A DNA stretch of 64,000 nucleotides from assembly GCA_013398955.1 (NCBI GenBank), contig VWPU01001293.1, positions 1-64,000 on the forward strand, read 5' to 3'. The notes beneath the pieces were generated by a model that worked only from the letters and a program-made list of their open reading frames with translations, did not search any database and was not told the origin of the DNA. Below, one piece after another: positions 51,303 to 62,362 of the stretch. This stretch comes from Callaeas wilsoni (Eukaryota; Chordata; Aves; Passeriformes; Callaeidae). How positions within the stretch are numbered: the stretch's first letter is position 1; every line of letters begins with the position of its first letter. The translations under genes were made by a program, and so were the position numbers.

Positions 51303-53657
51303 CTGGAGAGAAAGGAGAAAACAGGGGAAGGAGAGCAGTGGAAGGTATGAGCAGAGAGAGAAGATAAAGTGAAAAAAAAACCAGGGCAAAATTCTGGCAC
51401 AAAAGTGTTTAATAACACCAAAGTATTTTGCTTCCCTTTACTAAGACTTTTTTCCCCCTTCTTTTTCTTTAAAATAACACAGATGAGATATTTCCGAGCA
51501 GTCAAAAGTGCAAAGGTTAATGAAGTAGCTCATTAATCTTTCATAATTGTAGCATGCCCTCATGACCCTTGGATCCATAGTATAACAGCAGTATTCGGGT
51601 TATGATTCAGAAGAGCCAAAAATAAGGTCAAAATCCTGTAAATAAAACCCCAGCATGCCTCAGAATACTAGGTGTAGAGTGCCATGCAATTCATGGCTGG
51701 GAGATTAGCTGCCTTCTGGGAATATGCTATACCAGCTGTTAGGCTGTATGGCTCAACACAGAGAAGGCAAGTGCTTTATCTCTTCCCTTTCTGCTTTATT
51801 TGCCATTGTGGTTGTGATTCAGTGGTGGTGAAACACTTGGTAGACAGAACCACAAGTACAGAGGGGGAGGACAAAGTACAGGACAGCCAGGGTGGGCTGA
51901 ACCAGCATCAGATTGTCTCACCTAAAGTGTGTCCTATGGAATAAAATGAGAGTAACTGCAGACTGCTAAAAAGAGACAGAGGGAGCCAGGTAGCTTTTGG
52001 AGTAGGGAAAGCACTCATTAGCAAGCTGGAGGCAGAAATCACTGGAAAGGCAGCACAGCCTGTCTTCTTCCCTTGTTGAGAAATGCCGACCTGCAGAGGT
52101 TCCTTGGGCACGCAGGAACACTGGCGCCTGCACCACCTTGTGACAGCTAACGGGAAACCTTACAGGCCAGCCAGGTGCTCTAGGGAAAGAGAACTATAGC
52201 CAGTGGGGTGTGACTTGGTGGTGGTCACTGTTTCGCTGTCTAAGTGATATTCTGTCTGGTTTTCCTTCTTTTTTTTTCTTCCCTTTAATCTGTCTCGTTA
52301 CTGGAACAAAACAGTTCATCCAGACCACTTCAGATGTCTGATAAGTGATACAGATCCTGCTATCCTTCTTGAAAGATTAATCCAATCTACAATCTTATCA
52401 TTCTACCCACAGGCTTACGTATGTTTGGCTTGCTATCTCTGTCCGATAGAGCAGTACAAGCAAATAATAGCACATCACTCCTTCTGTTTATTTGTATGAC
52501 ACTGTTGGGTAGAGATTATGACATCCATTGTTAGGTGCCATCCAAACATAGCGTGAGAAATAGCACCTCTCCTTGCAGTTTGTCAAAAATGTGTGATCAG
52601 GGAAGGAGGATTTCATAGAAAAAGGCTGAAGCATGGAGTAGGGATGTTTACAAATACAGTGCAGCTCTGAGAATACTCAAGCCTGGAAGATACTCAGCTT
52701 CTTGGTTAGGGGGCTAAGTAGCCTAAATAGAGTGCTGTGTGAGTAGCAGCCCTCTTCTTGGTGCCTAACTAGCTTGGGAACATTTCCACAGCATTGCAAG
52801 TTATCTGGTAAGCATAGCTAAAGCTGGTTTCAAAAGCTGATGAAGGAATTCTGTAGCATACCTGGGACTTGATCCTGAGTCTCACGCCTCTCAGCTTTGC
52901 ACAGACCACTGGTCGTCTCATTTAGCTCTTCCCTCCCTCCCTCCCTGCCTCCCACAACCCATATTTATAAAGCAGTGAAGAATAACAATTTATGTCTAGC
53001 AGACTCTGGACCCTCCCTCAGAGACCTCTGGTACGAGAGAGCTCTTGGTCTGTGCCTAGTGAAGACAAAGCAGCCAAGGGTGACTAACAGAATGTAAACT
53101 ACAACTCTTAATATGATGCAAGCAACTGAGACAACCTAATGTGAATATTAAGACCTGATTCACATATATAAAAAATATCCAACAACATAAAGCAAAGCTT
53201 GATTTTAAGCTAAAAGTAAAACTGCATGAATTAATATTTAAAATGCATAGTACTTCAGAAAAAAAGGTGACAGCCCTTATTATTAAATGGAACTCCAGCT
53301 TCAGAAGAGAAAAAAAAAAAGACCTCCTGGCTAGATATGAAATTACTTGCCTGTAATGTTTCATTGATGTTTCATTTATATTGATAGTAAAGCCTTTGGT
53401 ATAGAGAATGTTGTTTCTTTATTCACATGTGCAAGTGGGATTGCAAGCTGCTAGATCAGGTCCCCAGAACATCCAACAGCAAATTCCCCACCAATGTAAC
53501 CACCCAAAAGCAAGCAACTCCACCCCAAATGCATACAACCTGCCAAACCTAAGCCATCCTGATGTTAATTAGAAAACATGGAAATCAGATGTCACTGTTG
53601 ATCAACTTCCAAGTCCACTCTCATGACCTGGTATTACCTTACCTGCTTGATAAGATA
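51303..53657. other. Non-coding DNA with simple repeats
   Basis: A purine-rich stretch occupies about 51,303-51,390 on the plus strand. A ccct tetranucleotide repeat lies at 52,931-52,946. No gene recognised. Confidence 0.55.
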
Positions 53658-53666
53658 GAGAAGAAT

Positions 53667-53733
53667 GGAGAGGAAAAGAGAGGAAGAGGGAGAGGAAGAG
53701 AGAGAGGGAGAAGGAGGAGGAGGAGGAGGAAGA
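53667..53733. repeat. Uninterrupted 67-nt purine tract with GGA repeats
   Basis: Every base from 53,667 to 53,733 is A or G on the plus strand, ending in about six gga units; purine richness continues on both sides from about 53,655 to 53,750. Long homopurine tracts, especially with partial mirror symmetry, can adopt triplex (H-DNA) structures, which is a general property and not shown here. Two overlapping Glu/Arg-rich open frames on this tract are artefacts. Confidence 0.92.
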
Positions 53734-53769
53734 TGAGAAGGAGGTGAAGATTTATGTCATGTTAAACCC

Positions 53770-54010
53770 AGCGTTCTGCATGGCAAGGTCTGACCCAGGT
53801 CTGAGGGCGCCACCCCGGAGAGCCGCTCTCTGCAGTGCAGGTCCCAGACCCACCCAGGAGACAGGGGCTGAGATGGGCATACCAGCAGCAGGGCTCAGGC
53901 AGGGACTGAAAGTCCCAGGCGGGGGTGGGACACGTCTCCTAGGCCACTGGCAGGAGATGGTGAGGGTGGGGGACCCAGGGGAGGCCAGTCCCAGCCACTG
54001 AGGCCTGTGA
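53770..54010. other. Orphan GC-rich block joined to the CR1 end
   Basis: About 240 bp rich in G and C with few CpG relative to the islands at 14-16 kb. It sits between the purine tract and a CR1 that should continue here but does not. No retroelement family, LTR ends or splice signals were recognised. The minus-strand frame runs from the CR1 into it without a stop, but the protein similarity ends sharply near 54,012. Confidence 0.5.
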
Positions 54011-54752
54011 GCACCCCCAGGACCCAGTGCCCTTAGCCTGTCCTCAGAGGACATTCCTGCCAGCCCCTTCCCCAGCTTTGGTGCCCTTCTCTGGATGCAT
54101 TCAAGTACCTTCACATCCTTCTTAATTGAACTTCACACAATACTCAAGGCTGCACCAATGCTAAATACAGCAGGACAATTGCCTCTTTTGACTGGCTGGT
54201 GCTGCTGTGTTTGATGCCCTCCAGGATGAAGTTTGCCCTCCTGGCTGCCAGCGCACACACTGCTGACTCCTGTTGAGCCTCCTGTCGAGCCTCCGGTCGA
54301 GCCTCCTGTCAACCAGCACCCCTAGATTCCCTTCTGCAGGGCTGCTCTCCAGCCACTCCTCTCCCAGTTTAGTCTCATGTCTGGTATTACTCCATTCCAG
54401 GTGCAAAACCCAGCATTTCATGCCACTGGTGATTGCCCAATGCTCCAAACTATCCAGATACCTCTGCAAGGCCTCTTGTTGCCTGAGACAGCCAACAGCA
54501 CCTCCCAGTTTGGTTTCCTGTGCAGTCTTATTAACTGTGCATTCAACTCCTTCATCCAGATCACTGGTACAAACATGGAACAGAACTGGCTCTAGAATTG
54601 CACCCTGAGGAACATCGTGGTCACGGGTCACCAGCTGGATGTAGCCCCATGCACCGCAACCCTTTGAGCTCTGCCCTTCACCCTTTGCACCATGTACCTG
54701 CTCATCTCAGCTGGACAGCTTGTCCAGAAGGATACTGGGAGGGACACTGTCA
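54011..54752 (-). mobile_element. CR1 LINE reverse-transcriptase fragment, 3'-truncated, catalytically dead
   Basis: Minus-strand CR1 ORF2. From the right it reads ILLDKLSS, then DVPQGAILEPVLFHV (the SGVPQGSVLGPVLF block), then KTAQETKLGG, then ALQRYLDSLEHWAITSGMK, then EWLESSPAEGNLGVLVD, and ends near 54,012 after [19 protein letters not shown]. The catalytic FADD is replaced by TAQE (54,515-54,526), so both metal-binding Asp residues are lost. A 12-bp unit (gagcctcctgtc) occurs three times at 54,275-54,310, repeating DRRL in the peptide. Unlike the other CR1 copies it has no 3' untranslated end, so a later deletion or insertion removed it. Confidence 0.9.
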
Positions 54753-56591
54753 CCTTTCAAACAAATTGAGTTTTACATTCAGATATGTGCAGGAATTACT
54801 GCCTTCTCCCCTCTCTGTTCAGCCTGCTCACGTCATAGTCTTGTCTCTGCATCTATTACTTCTCATCTACAGTCTGAAACCAATTGGCTGGGGTACAACT
54901 AATTACCACGGGGGATCAAGCACTAACCTCAAGATCCTCTAAGTAATAACAGCCATAGAAAGGTTAATAATGGTAATAATAATGTGTTGTTGTGGGGCAA
55001 AACATCTTAATCATTTCCTATCATGTTTGTAACATTTACTTGGGGGCACTAGGAGTCCTGGAGACTTCAGTATAATGTATGTTCCTGCCACATTTTCTGC
55101 ATGCTCAAAGGCTGGTGAATACATAAAAATGGTCTCTTGCACCAAAGACCAGTTGCAAAATCATTTGGGAGTTCAGAAGACTTCCTAATGAAAAACCCAT
55201 GTAATTCACTGAAGGCAGTATTTTTAATTATATCTCATCAGAGCTGCAATAGAGCCACATCATTTGGTGGTAAGACGAGACACACAACACACCAGCACAT
55301 CTAGCCCTCAGGGGTACCAGGCAGTAACCCATTTTATCAGAAAAAGCAGAAGGTGACATCACATTCAGAAAAAAAGGCCTTAATTTATAAGTTAAATAAT
55401 TTTACATGTTCTAAAAAGAGAAAAAACAGTAGAAAAAGACAGGAGTAAAATAAAAACTATGTATTCTGCTGTGAATTTAACTTAGCTATTTCACAGATTC
55501 ATTACAAAACATTCAAGTCATACACTTCTAAGAGATAATAGCTTCTGGATTTGTTAAAAAGCTCTTATTACTCCAGGTTTATAAGAAAGTTCTTTCAATT
55601 TAATCACTTTTGAGACTAATGGAGCTAATTTGGCTTTGTCCTAAAATCTTCTAGCTGGTTTAATTCAATATAGTCATCATTCATATAAAAGTCTCTGAAC
55701 AAAAGTCTTTGCCAATAAATGGCTTTCAGCGATTTACAGCCTCAGTAGTTAGAAAAATAGACATTACCAAAAGTTACCCAAATCTCTCCCCATGCATACT
55801 ATTGAGGAGATGTTCTAAAATTTGCATACATCTAGAACTGGTTCGAAAAGCTAAATATTCTGGATTTGGGTTGCTTTTTGTACCAGCTTTATAATTTCTC
55901 TAGTTTCAAGAAAATGCACACACGTGGTTTGTTTTGTATCACATAATTAATTCACTGTAGTTCTGTAAGTTAAGCAATGCATCTGGGCTGAATAAATTAT
56001 TTGAGCATGAATCAAGAAACATGTCTTCTGTCCCTTTTATCAGGAAGCCTTTCAAGTAAGCTGTCATCCTATCATGTAATGAATGAACAAATTCCTTGAC
56101 ATTTAACATCATCCTGATCTTAGTAGTTGCACAATGGAGGCTTAGATGACACAACAAGGATTTATATGGCTTATCATCTAAATAGCTAGATTAGATGCAT
56201 CTGAGAACATCTTGCTACCCCATTCCTATTTGTCATTACAATTTCATTTGTTATTGTATGACAACCTCTTCACACGTACAGCTTGGTGCAAGTACAGTGC
56301 CCTCATATTCCTTTTCCTTTGTGCTGCGTTTTATTTTTATGTTTATTTGAACCCTCTGCAATTTCAGCCAGTTGTAAAAAAGCTCTAACTGATCTTACTC
56401 ATATTTGCTTGCACACTGCTGATCTTTCCTTTGAGACTCAGGGCTTGTTTGTTTATTTGTAGAGCACTTTTACCCTGGCTGGGATCATACCTTAACTCAT
56501 GGTCTGACAGATGAACTGCATCTGACATTTTCCACAAGCAGGTAAAGTAGCAGCAGAGATCTTGCAAGGACCAGATTGAACAATGAGTGGA
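54753..56591. other. AT-rich non-coding DNA, nothing recognised
   Basis: About 1.8 kb. A ggttcgaaaagc near 55,842 recalls a tRNA B box but has no A box at a suitable distance. Confidence 0.55.
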
Positions 56592-56596
56592 CATGG

Positions 56597-57167
56597 TGGT
56601 GTGGTTTAACCCCAGCCAGCAGCCAAGCCCCACACATCTGCTTGCTCACTCCTCCACCACTGGGAATGGGAAGAGAATCGAAAGGGTAAAGGCTAGAAAA
56701 TTTGTGTGTTGAGATAAAGACAGTTTAATAGGGAAAGTGAAGGCTACGTACAGAAACAGAGGAAAACAAGGAATTAATTCACTGCTTCCCATGGGCAGCC
56801 ATCTCCAGGAAAGCAAGGCCCCATCACATGTAATGGTTACTCAGAAAGACAAATGTCATCAGTCCAAACATTCCCCTATCCTCCTTCTTCCCCCCTCTTT
56901 ATATACTGAACATGAGGTCATATCAGTCTGGTCAGTTTGGGTCACCTGTCCTGGTTACGTCTCCTCCCAATCTCCCATTCACCCCCAACTTCCTGGCCAG
57001 TGTGGCAGTACAAAAAGCAGAAAAGGCCTTGGCTCTGTGCAAGCCCTGCTCAGCAATAATAAAAAGATGTCTCTATTATCAACGCTGTGTTCAGCACAAA
57101 TCAGAAACACAGCCCCATATCAGCCACTGTGAAGAATATTAACTCCACCTGAAGCAAAACCAGCACA
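56597..57167 (-). mobile_element. Solo LTR of an avian endogenous retrovirus, 571 bp, copy 1
   Basis: The element has TG...CA ends (plus strand tggtgtggtttaacccc ... aaccagcaca) and is flanked by a perfect 5-bp target duplication CATGG (56,592-56,596 and 57,168-57,172). The sequence matches a widespread avian LTR family I recognise by its gtttaaccccagccagca end. On the minus strand a TATA box (TATATAAAG, 56,897-56,905) precedes a poly(A) signal (ATTAAA, 56,724-56,729), giving the U3-R-U5 order. No retroviral genes flank it, so it is a solo LTR made by recombination. A 5-bp duplication fits class III (ERVL-like) elements but does not prove it. Confidence 0.87.
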
Positions 57168-57172
57168 CATGG

Positions 57173-59880
57173 ACCTGACATGATATTTTTTTCTCAGTAG
57201 GACAAGACCCAGAGTGACACAACTTCATCTATTTCAAGTAACTTTTTTGAGGTGCCAGATGGAAACATAGTAATGACAGATACTGATCCTAATAATCCTG
57301 GTTCAGAAGTAATAAAGATCATTGAGGTGACTGACACTGTTCCTTTGCTCTTTATGTTAAAACACTCTTAGCTCATTCTGTCCAGCCACAGTTTCTGCAA
57401 GGCAGAAGAGCATCGCTTTATCTTAATGTTGGTTTTAAAATAAGAACTGGGAACTACATGCTTCCTGAGAATGTAGAAACTGTCAATATAAATTAATTTT
57501 ATGGTTCTATCTGAGTTTCTGTGGAGAGGTTCAGTGCTTGCAGATGTAATTTTAGCCTGGGAAATAGGGTGCGTGGGAAATAGAACACCGGGGAAATAGG
57601 ATGCTTTTGTGCATGTGGCTTGGGTGGGTTTGCCTACCTGTTCATCTTTTCTCTCTCACTCCCATGAGGGACTTTTGCCATTGGTAGGTTTCTAGATGAT
57701 CTGACAGCAAAGCAGGTCCTCCAGCCCCCGGTACCACATCTGCACCAGCTTTGAGAAAAATCAAAGGCTGGGTGGAGGAGACAGACTCAGATTAGAACTC
57801 CACTGATTAGCAGATTGCCTCACAAGCATGATACTGTCTCTGTCAGAGCAGCCTCCATCCATGTTGGTTTTCAAGACCCAGCAGGAAGAAGCTCTGAACT
57901 AACTGGTCTGATAGCACAGTTAACTCGGTTTGAGTAGAAATTTGGACTAGACACCTCCTGGGGTCCCTTAAAACCTGAGTTGTCCTATGACCTCAACAGT
58001 CAGTAGCAGCTGAGAACACTGATGATACCTCACAGCAGCTAGCAGGGGAGACAGATTGTTAAAGAACTTTAATGAAAATTTAACATTATTATTATTATTG
58101 TGGTGAAGGTATACAAATGGAGGATGCAAATACAAAGGAAACCAGACTTCATTAGTGTTGATGTTCTCCCCAAACTGCGTTTATCTTATGTTTCCATGGG
58201 CAAAGTTACCTTAATCTCTTTTAGGATTTTAAAAACAGGGGTGCATCAACAGTAAAGCTTGCAAATTATGAAGAAAATGAGCTAATTTCTCATTTCTACT
58301 TTTATGCAGAGAGTGACATAAACCCAGCAATAACCTGGCATTTTATTTGATAAACTTTTTTCTTAAATATTTCAAAGAAACCTGACTTGCAATGGTACAC
58401 CATCTGAAATTAGTTCCCTGACAGTCCCTCATGGTATCAGTTTCACTTGGGAAAAACTAATTAAATGTGAGTTCTCTTTGATGCAGGAAATAAATGTGTT
58501 ATAATCGTTCACCCTAAAGGCAGCCCCCGTACTTAATTATACACGCCATATGCATGGCAAAACCAGAATCCATCAGTTCTTCCATGGGTGAGCAGTAGCA
58601 AGCAGGCCTGCCACCAAACTGAGACCAAAAGGGAACTGCTGATGAATAACTCTTGGGTCCATATTCCATTTTTACTGATGTTTAGGCACTGATTATTCCC
58701 CAAAATTTGTGGAAGGAGCAAAATTAAGAATATGGTGACCAGAGGCAGTTTCTGTACTCAGTGTAGATAGACTCTGCAGCACTTTCTCACCAAGTAGAGA
58801 AAGAAAATTGGGCAGCATCGTAAATCCCTAACAGAAAACTTCATCTGTATTCCTTAAATGGACCACAGATTCAAGGCAAAGTCAGTAGGGCTGCTTTCCT
58901 CTATGTTTCATTTGAAGCATGCCACACAGCAAACAGCATGCAATTCATCTGCTTTAGAAGGACAAAGGGCTGAGTCAACTCCACTGGATTGCTTCCTCAC
59001 TGCTCCTCCTTAGGATATTGTGTGATAAGCTGATATTTGCTTACTGTGATTCATCTTTAAACAAATCCTGAAATCGCCTCTTTCAATAAAATATATGCAT
59101 CTGCCATTGAATGTAACTGATCTATGAGAACAATTTGAAAATTTCAGAGTCATTTCAGGTGCAAACATAAATAGTGGATAATGATTTTTTCTCATTTTTT
59201 TTCTTATTTGTAAATCCTTGATATGGCCTTTGCTAATGCTGCATCTATCCTTTTTACTACTCACTTGATGTGTGAGTAAACACAGCATTGACTTAAGCAA
59301 TAAATTACTCCTAATCCCCTATTAAGAAACCAACTAGGCCAATAAAAAATGGATCCAACTACTTCTTCAGTCACAGCCAGTTTTTAACCATTTTTGCACC
59401 ATAGTAGTCAGATTTAGACAATGTCCATTTCCAGTCAGCCTGCTAGAGCTCTGCTTAATGGATTACACCTTTTTCAATCCAGAAAGCTGGCACAGGTTTT
59501 TTTGGGGGCCTATAACATGCAAATGCCTGAACAAATCCCTTTAACAAAAGGACAGAGACAACAGCTGCAAGGTCAGCACCTCAGGTCATTAACACAGACA
59601 AGGAGAAAAGCTGAGTTTAGATTCAAGGATTTGGTTCTGTTCATAACCATCCCAGAGTTACTAGACGATACTAAGAATTGCTGTAAGTAGATTTAGAATC
59701 CTGTGTTTTGTGCAGAAAATGATTAGGAAAAAAATGCCTCTTCCACTTAAAGCCACAGAGAAGAGAGAGGGGGAAGAATCCAGTCCTTCCTCCTTTAGGA
59801 TGGAGTCAGGTGTGGGGAAGCAAGTCCAGAAAAGGTATGAGGTGCAATATTATACAATTATTTTCAAGGTACAATAAATT
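57173..59880. other. Non-coding DNA between solo LTR and pyrimidine-rich domain
   Basis: About 2.7 kb without recognised gene or repeat. An att trinucleotide run of about five units lies near 58,085-58,100. There is no trace of retroviral gag, pol or env between the two LTRs. Confidence 0.6.
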
Positions 59881-61779
59881 CCAACCAGCAAGGCTCAGGG
59901 TTGCATTTTGCTCATCACCTTCATTGTTTCACTTGTTATCCGGCCTGTTATTTCAGCCTACCTGCTCATGTCCTCTCTCCTCCCCTGTGCACCACTGGCA
60001 TGCACTGGCTTGCCACTTGCACTTCCTTTTGCCCCTATCCTCCATCTGGCCATGCCAGTCAAGTCCCAATGCCTGTGACACCCCATCCCATTCATGGCCT
60101 CTGGCATTGCTTCCATCTCATTTTCTGCCATCTCTTACTATATCTCCTGTTTCAATTCTGCCTACCCTTGCTGGGCTCACCCCCACACCTCCACCACTTC
60201 TCCACTGCCTTCTCTCTTTCTGTCCTCTATTGCTGTTCATCATTTCCTCATTGTGTCTTGCAGCCTCATCACCTCACTGCTTACCCTACTGTCTCCTCAG
60301 TCCCTGCCTTGCCCTATTTCTCCTAGTGTGCCCTTACCTAATTCCCTTCAGTGCCTCTCCCCTCAACACCGCGCCATCTCATTTTACTGCTTCATGCGCT
60401 GTTTTCCCGTCCCATTGTCGCCCTCTCCTATCGTCTCGTAGCTTTATCCTGCTCTTTGCCACTCACCTTCAACACCTCTGCTTGTCTCTGCTTTCCGTTC
60501 TCCTAACTGCTCTATTTTCCACCACAGGTCTTGCTACTGTAATTCACTGCTTGTTCTGGCCAGCTCCATTTGCTACCTGTTTCCTCTCCTCCTCCTCCCC
60601 CTCTTCTCCCAGCAGCCGTGATTGCTCTCTACACACACTGTTTTTGTTTAATGTTCCACTTACTGCTTGCTCTTGCTCCCCAAATGACCAGGACCTTTCT
60701 CAGATCACCTTGCCAAGCCATTACTTATTGCCGTTTGCCATCTTGCCTGTTCCTGCTGCTTCATTTTATCTCCACCTGTCTGGAGCTGCTTTGTTTGCAG
60801 ACAGCCCTCACAACTTCTCTGTTTCCCATCTGCTGACCATGCTTGTTCATTCACTGCCTGTCACCATTCACATTCATCACCAAATTTCTCCTCCATGTAC
60901 TTCTTCCTCCTGCTACGCTGTGACCCCTGCATTTCCCACCTCTCTTCACTGACTCATTTCCATGCCACTACCATATATTGCTGCCCATGGCAAACTTGTA
61001 CACAGAACAAGCCCCTTCTTTTCTTGCTTGCCTTCACTATTTTCCTTAGCTACAGGCTCTCCCTGCCTGTCTTGCCAGCTTATTCTTGCCACTGCTTGAT
61101 TCCCGTGCTTGTAAATGTCCTTCCTGCAGGTTTTGGAAGCCACGTTTCTGGATTGCACTATCAACCTTCTCTTGCTGTGTATCACCATTTCCCTACTCTG
61201 CTTCTTCCTGGCCTCATCACATCATTTCAATACCTGACTTGTTGACCATGGTCAGTTTTCATGCTGGACCACGTTTACCATCTCTGTTCAGGGGCGTTTG
61301 CTGCCTCCTGCTGTTGCCAGCCCCCTGCCTCTGCTTTGCAGCTCATTTGCACTCTGTGCTCAGTGTGTCCTCTCAAGCCTTCATCTGCTGCGTACCTTCC
61401 TCCTTGGCTTGTCGCCCCAAATTGCTTTCTCTGCATTGCCCAGAAGCTGCATCTGCTATCCATTAACTCTTCTTCCTTGTTCTTTCTCACTTGTTACCCT
61501 GCTTGTCCTCCTCATCTTGCCAGCCTGTCAGACAGGCACCTCTCCCATTCCTGCACAGCCTGCAGCTTTGGTCTTGTCATATCACCAACACTGTGATTGC
61601 TACTTCATTTCGTATCAAGCCTCCTCATTGTCCTTACCGACTGCTCTCAAAACTCCCCTTGCCTGCAAGTTTGCAGCTGTAATGCAGCTGGCCTTTTACT
61701 GCTTCCTGTAGCTGTTTCTGCTCCCAACTGCTTAGCTGCCTGTCTTCGGTGCCTTTCCAGGCAGCAGTATTCAACTCCA
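59881..61779 (+). repeat. Pyrimidine-skewed domain, left part
   Basis: The plus strand is strongly enriched in C and T and poor in G over nearly 2 kb; for example 60,181-60,240 has 49 pyrimidines in 60 bases. Because TAA, TAG and TGA need purines, long stop-free frames arise in all three plus frames, including one of 380 codons (59,810-60,952) rich in Cys, Leu, Ser, Pro and His. These lack initiation context, domains or codon periodicity. The words cactgcttg and tactgcttg/c recur (60,275; 60,385; 60,545; 60,661; 61,090; 61,697), suggesting a very degenerate tandem array. Its function is unknown. Confidence 0.75.
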
Positions 61780-62362
61780 TGGTGGGTTGGCCCCAGCCAG
61801 CAGCAAAACTCCCACACAGCTTCTTGCTTATTCCTGACCCAGTGGGTTAGAGGACAGTACAAGAAGAATGAAGCTAGAAAACTCGAGATAATGACAGTTT
61901 AAAGCAGTTAATAAATGAAGATAATAAGTGAAGACAGTTTTATAAGGAAGGGAAAGAAGTGGGGGAAAAAAACAACAAGGCAAAAACAATCGCTTACCAC
62001 CTCCCACATGCTGACTGGTCCCCAGCCAACCTCTAAGCAATAGTTACTTTGGAGGATTCTCTTCCCTCCTTCTCCCCCGTTTTATTGCTGAGCATGATGC
62101 CGTTTGGTATGGATATATCTTCATCCAGTTATGTCAACTCTCCTGTCTCCTTCCAATCTCTTTCCCACCCCATTGGAGCGTGAGAAGTGGAGGAAGGCTA
62201 GGTGGGAAACAGATAAAACCCTGATGGTGTGCAAACACTGCTCAGCAATAGCAAAAACATTAGGGTGTTACCAACACTGGTTTAGTCACAAATCCAAAAC
62301 GTAGTACTATACAGACTGAGAAATATGGAGAAATTAACTCTATCCCATCCAGACCCAGTACA
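61780..62362 (-). mobile_element. LTR of the same retroviral family, 583 bp, copy 2
   Basis: Begins tggtgggttggccccagcca and ends gacccagtaca, aligning end to end with the LTR at 56.6 kb (shared gccagcag, gacagttta, tgctcagcaatag and ttaactc blocks) but clearly diverged. Same minus orientation. The poly(A) signal region has decayed (tttaaa instead of ATTAAA), and a short gacagttt-containing segment is duplicated near 61,890-61,945. Adjacent 5-mers (ctcca left, atttc right) do not match, so no target duplication is visible. It splits the pyrimidine-rich domain. Confidence 0.82.

Noticed and set aside
53656..53747. Glu/Arg-rich open frame on the purine tract
   Set aside because: Made entirely by the homopurine composition.
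55835..55860. A tRNA gene, from a ggttcgaaaagc motif
   Set aside because: No A box at the right distance and no foldable acceptor stem.
59810..60952. A 380-codon plus-strand open frame, the longest in the window
   Set aside because: It lies in the C/T-rich domain where stop codons are rare. Other plus frames over the same bases are also long, and the product is a low-complexity Cys/Leu/Ser/Pro/His mixture without domains.
56597..62362. The two related LTRs as the ends of one provirus
   Set aside because: The left LTR has its own CATGG duplication on both sides, the outer flanks do not match each other, and the 4.6 kb between them has no retroviral genes.
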